From Pseudomonas orientalis (lineage in GTDB: Bacteria > Pseudomonadota > Gammaproteobacteria > Pseudomonadales > Pseudomonadaceae): a DNA stretch of 64,000 bases. The notes under the pieces were generated by a model. That model was not told where the DNA came from. It did no database searches and was given only the letters and a program-made list of their open reading frames with translations. The position numbers were made by a program, and so were the translations under genes. Below are positions 50,978-59,750 of the stretch, piece by piece. The stretch is taken from contig NZ_CP018049.1 of assembly GCF_002934065.1 (NCBI RefSeq), positions 5,144,501-5,208,500 of the forward strand, written 5' to 3'. Each line of letters opens with the position of its first letter. The stretch's first letter is position 1.

Positions 50978-53377
50978 TTAAAAAAGTGGCATACGCGCCG
51001 AATGCACGGCGCTTTCGCCCTCTTGCGGACACAGTACAAGACGCTCCAGTGTCGCCTGCAAAGCTTCGAAACGTACCGGCTTGGCCAGGTGCTCGCTCAT
51101 GCCGATGCCATGGCAGCGCTCACGGTCTGTGACAGTGAGCGCAGTACTCATGCCAATCACCGGTAACTCACCGCAGCCCGGCAAGGCACGAATCTGACAG
51201 CACAAAGAGAAGCCGCCCTCAGGCACATCCAGCACCACCGCCTCAAACCTGTGCTCTTGCAAAGCCGCCAGTGCAGCCGGGCCGCCGTCGACCGCTTTGA
51301 CACGGTAGCCCAGTTTGAGCAGCATGCCCCGCACCGCCAGTTGCACCACGCTGTTGTCGTCCACCAGCAGCACCGTGCAGTCCTGCGGCGCTCGTTGTGC
51401 GGGCAGCGACTGAACAGCCGGCTTGGGCTCGGGCGGCATCGGCTTGACGTCCACTTCCAGCTGGAAACGACTGCCCTTGCGCGGCTCCGAATGATGGGTG
51501 AGACGCCCGCCCACCAGCTCGATCAACTGCCGACAAATCGCCAGGCCGATGCCTAGCCCGCCGTATTCCCGGGTCATTGACCCGTCGAGCTGGAAGAAGC
51601 GTTGGTACAGCGTGGCTTCGTCGAGAAAGGCGAAGCCGATACCGGTGTCGGTGACGATAAAGCTCAGGCGCAAGCCGCCATCGGCTTGGGGGACGCCCAC
51701 CACGCGCAAGCGCACGGCGCCGTGGTGGGTGAACTTGAAGGCGTTGTCCAGCAGGCAATCCAGGCATTGGATCAGTTTGTCGGCGTCGCCGATCACGCGG
51801 TCCGGCACGGCATCGGCGACATCAATGGAAAACTCCAGGCCCTTGGCCTGGGCGCTGGGGGCGAACTGTTGGCGCAAGGTTTCCAGCGCGCCGCGCAGGC
51901 CGAACACCTGCGGTCGCGCAATCAGGCGGCCGGCCTGCAATTCGGTCAGGGTGAGAATGCCGTTGACCATGCGCATCATGTCCCGCGCCGAACCGGCGGC
52001 GGTTTGCTGGTACTGCGCCAGGTCGTCGCCCAGGGATTCGGTCTGCATCAATTCAAGGGAGCCGATCACCCCGTTCATTGGCGTGCGTAATTCATGGGTC
52101 AAGGTGGCGAGGAATTCATCCTTGAGCCGGTTGCTGCGGGCCAGTTGCTGGTTGAGCACTTCGAGCTTCTGGCTGGCGTCGAACAGGATCTGCGCCTGCT
52201 GCTCGCGCATGCCGTTGATGCGGTCGGCCAGGGCCAGGGACAACAGCGCGACTTCAATGGCCGAGCCGATCTGGCTGGCATACATCGTGAGAAAGACGTT
52301 GGGCAAGTAGCCCAGTACCATCAGCGTATTGACCACGCCTCCGAGTAAAAACGCCGACCAGGCAATGATGAAATAGCGCGCCATGCGCTGGCCGCAATAC
52401 CAGGCTTTGATCGCGGTCACGAAGATGGTCACGGTGAATACCAATGCCAGGCCGGTGGCCAGGCGCAGGGCCACTGCGTAGCTGGTCAGCAGCGCCAGCG
52501 CCATGACCAGCCCGCCACAGCCCGCCAGCGCCAGCAGGATGCGGTCGAGCCAGCGGCTGTGTTGCGCCGTGTGCAGGAAACTTCGCGCGAACAGGCTGCC
52601 GAACAAGGCGGCCGCGCCGATCAGAAATGGCACCGCCGCATTCGCCCACCACGGGTTGTTCGGCCAGAAATACTCCACGGCGACGCCATTGACCGACAAT
52701 TGGTACAGGCCGAACGAGGCGATGTAGAGGATGTAATAAAGGTAGCTGGTGTCGCGCACGCTCAAATAAATGAACAGGTTGTAAATCAGCATGCCCAGCA
52801 ACACGCCGTAGATCGCGCCCAGCACATACAGGCGCAGCGGCTGTTCTTCCATATAGGCGGTGCCGGCCCAGAGGGTCAACGGCGCCTGGATCGAGCCCTG
52901 GCTTTGCAAGCGCAGGTAGACCGTCTGCCGCTGGTCGGGCACGAAGTTGAGCTTGAACAGGTAGTTGCTCTGGCGCACCTCGCGGCTGGAAAACGGTAAC
53001 GCGCTGCCGGTGCGGGTGGTGAGGCGATAATTGCCGGTGCCGTCGTTCTGGTACAGATCCAGGCGATTGAGCGGCGGGTAAGCCAGTTCCAGAAACCAGC
53101 TGCGCGGGGAGCGCGGGTCAACGGCGGTGTAATGCAGGTTGACCTTCAGCCAGAACACCGAGCGCGAATAACCGGCATTGAGGGTGGGTTTGTCATGGGT
53201 CTTGAATTGGGCGGCGTAGGCCGGCGAGCTGACGTCGGCAATGGTGAGGGCGCCGGTTGGGTCTTCGAGCACTTGCATGACCCGGCCCAATGGCAGGCTT
53301 CGGGTGCTCTGATTGAACTCGACGGCGCCCGCCAACAGCGGCAGCCCGCACAATAATAAAATCAGCAAATAGCGCAT
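50978..53377 (-). CDS. ladS: Hybrid sensor kinase LadS (7TMR-DISM)
   Basis: Membrane sensor kinase of 799 aa. Residues 1-18 are a signal peptide, then a periplasmic DISMED2 sensor (about 25-175), a seven-helix 7TMR-DISM region (about 180-385), a coiled linker, HisKA with His428 in LATLTHELRTPMNG, HATPase with Asn545 and GGLGIGLAI, and a C-terminal receiver (about 668-780). In P. aeruginosa LadS acts positively on the Gac/Rsm cascade. Identification rests on the domain order, size (PAO1 LadS about 795 aa) and the adjacent thiD-thiE-hemL, as in PAO1 (recalled). The receiver keeps Asp673/674, Asp717 and Lys766, but the loop after Asp717 reads DVPEGG, about two residues shorter than the usual D-x-x-M-P-x-M-D-G. 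Confidence 0.9.
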   Translation of the reverse strand: MRYLLILLLCGLPLLAGAVEFNQSTRSLPLGRVMQVLEDPTGALTIADVSSPAYAAQFKTHDKPTLNAGYSRSVFWLKVNLHYTAVDPRSPRSWFLELAYPPLNRLDLYQNDGTGNYRLTTRTGSALPFSSREVRQSNYLFKLNFVPDQRQTVYLRLQSQGSIQAPLTLWAGTAYMEEQPLRLYVLGAIYGVLLGMLIYNLFIYLSVRDTSYLYYILYIASFGLYQLSVNGVAVEYFWPNNPWWANAAVPFLIGAAALFGSLFARSFLHTAQHSRWLDRILLALAGCGGLVMALALLTSYAVALRLATGLALVFTVTIFVTAIKAWYCGQRMARYFIIAWSAFLLGGVVNTLMVLGYLPNVFLTMYASQIGSAIEVALLSLALADRINGMREQQAQILFDASQKLEVLNQQLARSNRLKDEFLATLTHELRTPMNGVIGSLELMQTESLGDDLAQYQQTAAGSARDMMRMVNGILTLTELQAGRLIARPQVFGLRGALETLRQQFAPSAQAKGLEFSIDVADAVPDRVIGDADKLIQCLDCLLDNAFKFTHHGAVRLRVVGVPQADGGLRLSFIVTDTGIGFAFLDEATLYQRFFQLDGSMTREYGGLGIGLAICRQLIELVGGRLTHHSEPRKGSRFQLEVDVKPMPPEPKPAVQSLPAQRAPQDCTVLLVDDNSVVQLAVRGMLLKLGYRVKAVDGGPAALAALQEHRFEAVVLDVPEGGFSLCCQIRALPGCGELPVIGMSTALTVTDRERCHGIGMSEHLAKPVRFEALQATLERLVLCPQEGESAVHSARMPLF

Positions 53378-53555
53378 AGAGCCCCAGCGTGGCCTGGCCG
53401 GTTATGGCAAAAAGCTCCCCTATTCCTTTTGAGAAGACGTATACCGGCAATACAGAAAGTTGTTTGAATGAACTCTAGCATAGCCGGTAAAGGCCATTAG
53501 ACACCATTGGAAGTATTTTCGGACGGCCCTGGGACGTGGCTTTCAGCGCATTTGA

Positions 53556-53567
53556 TGACAATTGTCA
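53556..53567. promoter_or_regulatory. 12-bp palindrome TGACAATTGTCA upstream of thiD
   Basis: Perfect palindrome in the 276-bp divergent region between ladS and thiD, 86 bp before thiD and 178 bp before ladS. It is a candidate protein-binding site, but no specific regulator is proposed. No TPP riboswitch was seen in this region. Confidence 0.4.
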
Positions 53568-53653
53568 GCCGCCCGAAACGTCTCGGTGCAGGGCAACATT
53601 CAGCTATCGCCGGACGGCCACGCAAAAAGCGTTTGGTGGTAAGCTCGCGCACC

Positions 53654-54451
53654 ATGAATATCTACAGCTCTCGCCCCGTTGTTCTCTGTCTCTCCGGCCA
53701 TGATCCCAGTGGTGGCGCCGGCTTGCAGGCCGATATCGAAGCCCTGCTCGCCCAGGGCTGCCACGCCGCTACGGCCGTCACCGCGCTGACCGTGCAGAAC
53801 ACCGTCAATGTCAGTGACTTTCGTGTGCTCGACCGCGAGTGGGTGCTGGCCCAGGCCAACGCCGTGCTCGGCGACTCCGAAGTCGCGGCGGTCAAGCTGG
53901 GCATGCTGGGTTCTACCGCCATGGTCGACACGGTGGTCGAACTGCTGCAGGCGCACCCGCACCTGCCGGTGGTGTGCGACCCGGTGCTGCGTGCCGGCGG
54001 CGGCGGCAGCCTGGGCAGGGATGACGTCGGCTATGCGATGCGCGAGCGGCTGTTGCCCCTGGCGCTGATCGCCACGCCCAACCTGCCTGAAGCGCGCATT
54101 CTCGCCGAACTGCCCGACGGCAGTGCCGACGCATGCGCCGAGAAGCTGTTGCCCTACGTCAAGCACCTGCTGATCACCGGCGGCCACGGCGATGAGCAGC
54201 AAGTGCACAATCGCCTGTACAGCCGCGACGGCAGCCGCCATACCTTTACGTGCCAGCGCTTGCCCGGCAGCTATCACGGCTCGGGGTGCACGCTGGCCAG
54301 CACCCTTGCCGGGCGAATCGCCCAGGGCGAAGGGTTGGTGAGCGCCGTGCAGACAGCGCTCGACTACACCTGGCGCACCCTGCGTGACGCCGAACGACTC
54401 GGCCAGGGCCAGTTCGTGCCTCGCCGTCTGCCGCTGGATTTCTGCTCTTAA
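53654..54451 (+). CDS. thiD: Hydroxymethylpyrimidine (phosphate) kinase
   Basis: Ribokinase-like enzyme of 265 aa that makes HMP pyrophosphate for thiamine synthesis. The substrate/ATP signatures are CLSGHDPSGGAGLQADIEA near the N-terminus, VKLGMLGS, VVCDPVLRAGGGG and, late, GSYHGSGCTLASTLAG with the catalytic residues of the anion hole. The ATG at 53654 is 18 codons before this motif. It is first in thiD-thiE-hemL; thiE follows after 18 bp. Confidence 0.95.
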   Translation: MNIYSSRPVVLCLSGHDPSGGAGLQADIEALLAQGCHAATAVTALTVQNTVNVSDFRVLDREWVLAQANAVLGDSEVAAVKLGMLGSTAMVDTVVELLQAHPHLPVVCDPVLRAGGGGSLGRDDVGYAMRERLLPLALIATPNLPEARILAELPDGSADACAEKLLPYVKHLLITGGHGDEQQVHNRLYSRDGSRHTFTCQRLPGSYHGSGCTLASTLAGRIAQGEGLVSAVQTALDYTWRTLRDAERLGQGQFVPRRLPLDFCS

Positions 54452-54469
54452 TACCGAGAGGCCTGCCCG

Positions 54470-55093
54470 ATGAAACTACGTGGCCTTTACGCCATCACCG
54501 ACAGCCAACTGTTGGCCGGCAAATTCCTCGCCTACGTCGAAGCGGCATTGGACGGCGGCGTGACATTGCTGCAATACCGCGACAAGAGCAGCGACGAAGC
54601 TCGGCGCCTGCGTGAAGCGGAGAAACTGCGAGAACTGTGCTCGCGCTATACGACCCAATTGATCATCAACGATGACGCCGAACTGGCCGCGCGCCTGGGC
54701 GTGGGCGTGCATCTGGGGCAGACCGACGGCCCACTGACCCCGGCCCGGGCGCTGCTCGGCTCCAGGGCGATCATCGGCGCCACCTGCCATAGTCAGATCG
54801 AACTGGCCGAACAGGCAGCCAGGGAAGGCGCCAGCTACGTCGCCTTCGGGCGCTTCTTCAATTCCACGACCAAACCCGGCGCCCCGGCCGCCACCGTTGA
54901 CATGCTGGCCGAGGCGCGCACACGCCTGCACCTGCCGATCTGCGTGATCGGCGGCGTCACCCTGGAAAACGCCGAACCGCTGGTGGCCCACGGGGCCGAC
55001 CTGCTCGCCGTGGTGCACGGCCTGTTCGGCGCCGACAGCACCCAGGAAGTCACGCGCCGTGCCCGTGCTTTCAACGCCCTTCTTAAGATTTGA
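54470..55093 (+). CDS. thiE: Thiamine-phosphate synthase
   Basis: TIM-barrel enzyme of 207 aa that joins HMP-pyrophosphate and thiazole phosphate. LRGLYAITDSQLL opens the barrel. LLQYRDKSSDEARRL holds the pyrophosphate-binding Gln/Arg/Lys, LIINDDAELAARLGVGVHLG carries Asp residues for magnesium, and VAFGRFFNSTTKPGAP and CVIGGVTLENA bind phosphate. It lies between thiD and hemL in the same orientation with short gaps, so the three are likely one operon. Confidence 0.95.
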   Translation: MKLRGLYAITDSQLLAGKFLAYVEAALDGGVTLLQYRDKSSDEARRLREAEKLRELCSRYTTQLIINDDAELAARLGVGVHLGQTDGPLTPARALLGSRAIIGATCHSQIELAEQAAREGASYVAFGRFFNSTTKPGAPAATVDMLAEARTRLHLPICVIGGVTLENAEPLVAHGADLLAVVHGLFGADSTQEVTRRARAFNALLKI

Positions 55094-55112
55094 TTTCAGA
55101 GAGACTTCCATC

Positions 55113-56396
55113 ATGTCCCGTTCCGAAACCCTGTTTGCCAATGCCCAGAAACACATCCCCGGCGGTGTGAACTCCCCCGTGCGTGCGTTCAAGAGCGTGG
55201 GCGGCACGCCATTGTTCTTCAAGCATGCCGAAGGCGCCTATGTCACCGACGAAGATGACAAGCGCTACGTCGACTACGTCGGCTCCTGGGGCCCGATGAT
55301 CCTCGGTCACAGCCATCCGGAGGTGCTGGACGCCGTTCGCCAGCAACTGCAGCACGGTTTGTCCTACGGTGCTCCGACCGCGATGGAAACCGAGATGGCC
55401 GACCTGGTCTGCTCGATCGTGCCGTCGATGGAAATGGTGCGCATGGTCAGCTCGGGCACCGAAGCCACCATGAGCGCAATCCGCCTGGCCCGTGGTTTCA
55501 CCGGCCGCGACAGCATCATCAAGTTCGAAGGTTGCTACCACGGCCACTCCGACAGCCTGTTGGTAAAAGCCGGTTCCGGCGCCCTGACCCAGGGCGTACC
55601 GAGTTCGGCCGGCGTGCCGGCGGCGTTCGCCAAACACACCCTGACCCTGCCATTCAACGACATTGACGCCGTCGCGCAGATGCTCGCCGACGTCGGTCAG
55701 GAGGTGGCCTGCATCATCGTCGAGCCGGTCGCCGGCAACATGAATTGCGTCCCGCCGGCCCCGGGTTTCCTTGAAGGTCTGCGCGAGCAGTGCGACAAAC
55801 ACGGCGTGGTGCTGATTTTCGATGAAGTGATGACCGGTTTCCGCGTCGCCCTCGGTGGCGCCCAGGCGCACTACGGCGTCACGCCGGACCTGAGCACCTT
55901 CGGCAAGATCATCGGCGGCGGCATGCCGGTGGGCTGCTTCGGCGGCAAGCGCGAGATCATGCAGCACATCGCTCCACTGGGCCCGGTGTACCAGGCCGGC
56001 ACGCTGTCCGGTAACCCGCTGGCGATGGCGGCCGGCCTGACCACCCTGCGCCTGATCAGCCGTCCGGGCTTCCATACCGAGCTGACCGACTACACCACCC
56101 GCCTGCTGGACGGCCTGCAAGTGCGTGCCGACGCCGCCGGTATCCCGTTCGTCACCACCCAGGCCGGCGGCATGTTTGGCCTGTACTTCAGCGGTGCCGA
56201 CGACATCGTCACCTTCGATGACGTCATGGGCAGCGATGCCGACCTGTTCAAGCGCTTCTTCCACCTGATGCTCGAAGGCGGCGTGTACCTGGCACCGAGT
56301 GCCTTTGAAGCCGGCTTCACGTCGATCGCCCATGGCGAAGCCGAGCTGAAGCTGACCCTGGATGCTGCCGAGCGCGCCTTCGCGGCCCTGAAATAA
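55113..56396 (+). CDS. hemL: Glutamate-1-semialdehyde 2,1-aminomutase
   Basis: PLP-dependent enzyme of 427 aa making 5-aminolevulinate for haem. The N-terminus SRSETLFANAQKHIPGGVNS, VSSGTEATMSAIRLARGFTG, the PLP-binding Asp in LIFDEVMTGFR, and the lysine in LSTFGKIIGGGMPVG (near 267) are all present. ATG at 55113 is preceded by GAGAGAC. An in-frame start at 55059 would overlap thiE and is rejected. A strong hairpin follows the stop. Confidence 0.97.
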   Translation: MSRSETLFANAQKHIPGGVNSPVRAFKSVGGTPLFFKHAEGAYVTDEDDKRYVDYVGSWGPMILGHSHPEVLDAVRQQLQHGLSYGAPTAMETEMADLVCSIVPSMEMVRMVSSGTEATMSAIRLARGFTGRDSIIKFEGCYHGHSDSLLVKAGSGALTQGVPSSAGVPAAFAKHTLTLPFNDIDAVAQMLADVGQEVACIIVEPVAGNMNCVPPAPGFLEGLREQCDKHGVVLIFDEVMTGFRVALGGAQAHYGVTPDLSTFGKIIGGGMPVGCFGGKREIMQHIAPLGPVYQAGTLSGNPLAMAAGLTTLRLISRPGFHTELTDYTTRLLDGLQVRADAAGIPFVTTQAGGMFGLYFSGADDIVTFDDVMGSDADLFKRFFHLMLEGGVYLAPSAFEAGFTSIAHGEAELKLTLDAAERAFAALK

Positions 56397-56410
56397 GTGA
56401 CGGCAACCCT

Positions 56411-56435
56411 CTGACGCTGCCCGTGGCGGCGTCAG
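56411..56435 (+). terminator. Probable terminator hairpin after hemL
   Basis: CTGACGCTGCC pairs with GGCGGCGTCAG (11 bp with one G-T pair) around a CGT loop, 14 bp after the hemL stop. The downstream T-run is weak (ATTTGCTACTTTG). Confidence 0.65.
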
Positions 56436-56622
56436 ATTTGCTACTTTGCCTACAGAGATTTCCCGGTTTTTTCGAGAATTGCCCTGCAATCCGGCAGATA
56501 ACTTGCCCAAGCAGCAGAAAAACGAGTAAAGACTTTGTAAGCAGAGGCCTGCTTATTTCATAATGCGCGCTTATTGGACTCCCCGAGGGTCCGCGCGCCC
56601 CGTCAGAGGTAAGTCGATTCCC

Positions 56623-57177
56623 ATGAAACGCACCGGCCGCACCCTGGTTCTGGGCTGCCTGTTGCTCCTTCAGCCGCTGCTGGCGCATGCACAAGCAGGC
56701 GGCAACTCGTTGTTAATTCCAGCGATGGGTCGTTGCACCCTTAATACCCAGCCCGACACCCAGGCCGAAGCCCTGAGCGCGTGCCAGAAACAGGCTGACG
56801 AAGGGGATGCGCAAGCGCAATACGAGTTGGGCGAATACTTCCACGACAGTAAGAACCCGGCCGTCGATCTCAACAAAGCGTTGAGCTACTTCGAAAAAGC
56901 TTCGCTGCAAGGCCATGCACAGGCGCAATTCCAGCTCGGCAACATGTTCTTCCGTGGCGAAGGTGTGCCGGCCAATAACGTCCAGGCCTACATCGTGCTG
57001 AAAATGGCGGCGGTCAACGGCGCCGAAGACGCCTTGGACACCGCCGACGAAGTCGCCGAGCACATGCAGCGCGATGAACTGGAAGTGGCCACCCAGGTGC
57101 TGGGGCAGATCTTCCGCAATTACCTGCAGGAACTGCAGAGTGCCGATGGGCGCTCACCCTTCTCCCCCCTGCCCTGA
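56623..57177 (+). CDS. Exported Sel1/TPR-repeat protein
   Basis: Protein of 184 aa with a signal peptide (TLVLGCLLLLQPLLAHAQA, cleavage near residue 25). The mature part has two Sel1-like repeats: ADEGDAQAQYELGEYFHDSK and SLQGHAQAQFQLGNMFFRGE. These helical repeats bind proteins. The position after hemL is that of recalled PA3978. ATG at 56623 is the only good start. The stop directly abuts the stop of the convergent deacylase gene, the edge of an apparently inserted cluster. Confidence 0.85.
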   Translation: MKRTGRTLVLGCLLLLQPLLAHAQAGGNSLLIPAMGRCTLNTQPDTQAEALSACQKQADEGDAQAQYELGEYFHDSKNPAVDLNKALSYFEKASLQGHAQAQFQLGNMFFRGEGVPANNVQAYIVLKMAAVNGAEDALDTADEVAEHMQRDELEVATQVLGQIFRNYLQELQSADGRSPFSPLP

Positions 57178-58290
57178 TCACGGCGATAACAGATAGCCCT
57201 GCCGATACGCCGCAGGCCCCGCCACATGGGCGATGGTCATGCCGGCGCTCGCCATTCGGCGCACTGAGCGCACATATAACAGCCCTTCACGTGCACACGC
57301 CACCGGGGTTACGCGATCAGTGACTGGATCGATGATGTGCGCCAGCGTCTGTCCTGCTTTCAGGTAGTCGCCGACCTGAGCGGCAAATACAATCAAGCCT
57401 CCCACCGGACTCACCACCGGCTCAACCCCGGCCAAGGGTGTGGGCGGGTTCAGCAACGCCGGCGGTGGCGGCGCCTGGCCATCAATCGCGCCGCGCAGCG
57501 TCAGGTAGTTGATCAGTGCCTGACAGTCCTGGCGAGCCAGCCCATCCTCCACATCGGCCACACCGCGCAGCTCCACGGTCGCGGCAAATCCCGGCGGCGC
57601 CAATCGTCCCGGGAACCGCGCCTGCATCTGCGCCCAGAACAGGGTGTAGCAATCGTCGAACGAGTGCCCGCCCGCGTCTTCGCTCATAAAGCAGGCTCGG
57701 ACGCCGAGGTACCGCGCCAGCGGCTCCACCTGCGGCCAGGCGTGCGGCGCCAGGTACAGATGCTGTACGGCCTCGAAATCACAGTGCAGGTCCAGCACTA
57801 CATCGGCGTCACAGGCTAATGCTTGCAGGATCAAGCGCATTGACTGCAGTTGCGTCGCCGGCACCTCGTCGGCAAGGGTTTGCCGCAGGGTCGAACGGAT
57901 CAGTTGCAGATTATGCGCAGGGTCTGCGGTCAGCACGTCCTGCACCTGATCCGCGACCTGCTGGCTGACATCGATAAAGAAGCGATTGAAGTTCTCTCGG
58001 CTGTCGTTATCGAAGCGCCCCTGCGGCACGTCCATCAACACCTGTTCCAGCCCCAGCGGATTGGCCACCGGCACCAGCACCACCTCCCAGCGCAGCGCCC
58101 CGGCCGCGTCCAGATGCGCCAGTCGCTGTTTCAGATGCCAGCACACCAGCATCCCCGGCAGTTCATCGGCATGCAGGGACGCCTGGATATACACCTTGCC
58201 CGGCGCATCGGCCGGGCCGTAATGAAAACTATGGACCTGCCGTGTCGTGCCGGGTAGAGCGGCCAACAACCTGTGATTTTGAGTGTGCAT
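57178..58290 (-). CDS. AstE/aspartoacylase-family zinc deacylase
   Basis: Zinc hydrolase of 370 aa of the succinylglutamate desuccinylase/aspartoacylase type, which removes acyl groups from N-acyl amino acids. Zinc ligands are His40 and Glu43 in QASLHADELPG and the His in VVLDLHCDFEAVQHLY. VPVANPLG and RENFNRFF are further family segments, and the C-terminal beta domain includes GLIVFAAQVGDYLKAGQTLA. ATG at 58290 (MHTQNHRLL) is used. The start is 9 bp from the permease stop, making it the last gene of a transporter operon. It likely frees an amino acid imported in acylated form; the exact compound is unknown. Confidence 0.8.
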   Translation of the reverse strand: MHTQNHRLLAALPGTTRQVHSFHYGPADAPGKVYIQASLHADELPGMLVCWHLKQRLAHLDAAGALRWEVVLVPVANPLGLEQVLMDVPQGRFDNDSRENFNRFFIDVSQQVADQVQDVLTADPAHNLQLIRSTLRQTLADEVPATQLQSMRLILQALACDADVVLDLHCDFEAVQHLYLAPHAWPQVEPLARYLGVRACFMSEDAGGHSFDDCYTLFWAQMQARFPGRLAPPGFAATVELRGVADVEDGLARQDCQALINYLTLRGAIDGQAPPPPALLNPPTPLAGVEPVVSPVGGLIVFAAQVGDYLKAGQTLAHIIDPVTDRVTPVACAREGLLYVRSVRRMASAGMTIAHVAGPAAYRQGYLLSP

Positions 58291-58298
58291 GACGCCCC

Positions 58299-59009
58299 CT
58301 ATCGGCCCGCCTCGAGAAAACCCAGCCAACGCCGTTCAGCCAGGCGAAACAGGCCGACCAGGGCAAACGTAATGCTCAGGTAAAGGACGGCGGCCAGGCC
58401 GAAGGATTGGAAGGTAAGAAAGGTGGCGGCATTGGCATCCCGCGCGACTTTGAGGATGTCCGGCACCGTGGCCGTGAACGCCAGGGTGGTGGAATGCAGC
58501 ATGAAAATCACTTCATTGCTGTAGTACGGCAATGATCTGCGCAGGGCCGAAGGCATGATCAGGTGCACGTACAGTTTCCAACCGTCAAAACCCAGGGACC
58601 GCGCGGCCTCGATTTCCCCGCGAGGCATTGCGCGAATGGCGCCCGCCAGGATCTCTGTGGTGTAGGCGGCGGTATTCAGCGCGAATGCGAGCAGGGTGCA
58701 GTTGAGTGCTTCACGGAAAAACGCATCGAGCAACGGCTGTTCGCGCACGGCGGCCAGGCTGTAGATACCGGTGTAGAAAATCAGCAACTGGATATACAGC
58801 GGCGTGCCACGAAACAGGTAGGTATAGCCCTGCACCGGCCAGCGCAGCCAGCGGTGGGCGGATGTCCTGGCGATGGACAACGGCAACGCCAGCAGCAGGC
58901 CCAGGCCTAACGACGCGCTGGTCAGCCACAGGGTCATGGCCAGGCCGGTGATCTGGTAACCGTCGGAATAAATCAACGGTCGCCAGTACTCCTGGATGAG
59001 TTCCATCAT
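58299..59009 (-). CDS. Polar amino-acid ABC transporter permease, HisM-like
   Basis: Inner-membrane permease of 236 aa with about five helices. The EAA loop is in PRGEIEAARSLGFDGWKLYV, typical of HisMQ-type permeases. TGLAMTLWLTSASLGLGLLL and GTPLYIQLLIFYTGIYS are family segments. The start codon overlaps the HisQ-like stop (ATGA). Paired with the next gene it would form the membrane channel. Confidence 0.88.
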   Translation of the reverse strand: MMELIQEYWRPLIYSDGYQITGLAMTLWLTSASLGLGLLLALPLSIARTSAHRWLRWPVQGYTYLFRGTPLYIQLLIFYTGIYSLAAVREQPLLDAFFREALNCTLLAFALNTAAYTTEILAGAIRAMPRGEIEAARSLGFDGWKLYVHLIMPSALRRSLPYYSNEVIFMLHSTTLAFTATVPDILKVARDANAATFLTFQSFGLAAVLYLSITFALVGLFRLAERRWLGFLEAGR

Positions 59010-59722
59010 CGCGACGGCTCCTGCACGCCGCCGGCGTAACGACGCTCCAGCCAACCCAGTACCAGGTTTGAAGCACTGCTGAGCAGCAGGTACACCAGCG
59101 CCGCCAGCAGCAGGAAGGCCAGCAGTTGCTGGCTGCTTTTGCCCGCCACCTGGGCGACCTTTACCAGGTCCGCCAAGCCGATGATCGACACCAGCGCGGT
59201 GGCCTTGAGCAGGACCATCCAGTTATTGCCCAATCCCGGCAAGGCGAACCGCATCATTTGCGGGAAGATCACATGCACGAAGCTCTGGCGGAAGGTCAAA
59301 CCAAGGGCCTTGGCCGCCTGGAACTGGCCGCGCGGTACAGCCAGCAAGGCGCCGCGAAAGGTTTCGGTGAAATAGGCGCCGTAGATAAACCCCAGTGTCA
59401 GCACGCCCGCGCTGAAAGGGTCAATGTCGATGTACGCCCAGCCCAACCCGGCGGTCAGACGGCTCAAGCCGGTTTGCAGCCCGTAGAAAATCAACAGCAT
59501 CAGCAACAGGTCCGGCACACCGCGTATCAACGTGGTGTAGAGCTGCGCGCACAAACGCCACGTGCGTACCCCGGACAGCTTGGCGCCGGCACCGAGCAGG
59601 CCGAGGACAAGCCCCAGCAGCAACGACAACAGCGCCAGTTGCAGGGTGATCCAGACGCCATGCAGTAACATCGGCGCAAAGACGCCCAGGGTCGCGACGA
59701 ATTGGGAGAAGGTCGGTAGCAT
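59006..59722 (-). CDS. Polar amino-acid ABC transporter permease, HisQ-like
   Basis: Inner-membrane permease of 238 aa with the EAA loop in PRGQFQAAKALGLTFRQSF. The N-terminal LLHGVWITLQLALLSLLLG and RGVPDLLLMLLIFYGLQ are typical HisQ family segments. It forms a heterodimer with the HisM-like protein. No ATP-binding protein gene lies in this cluster. Confidence 0.88.
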   Translation of the reverse strand: MLPTFSQFVATLGVFAPMLLHGVWITLQLALLSLLLGLVLGLLGAGAKLSGVRTWRLCAQLYTTLIRGVPDLLLMLLIFYGLQTGLSRLTAGLGWAYIDIDPFSAGVLTLGFIYGAYFTETFRGALLAVPRGQFQAAKALGLTFRQSFVHVIFPQMMRFALPGLGNNWMVLLKATALVSIIGLADLVKVAQVAGKSSQQLLAFLLLAALVYLLLSSASNLVLGWLERRYAGGVQEPSR

Positions 59723-59750
59723 GTTTTGCCCTCGTTGGCCTTGAGGGCAG

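Noticed and set aside
53378..53653. TPP riboswitch before thiD
   Set aside because: The conserved CUGAGA and GAAC-type elements of the TPP aptamer were not found; regulation may act at thiC elsewhere.
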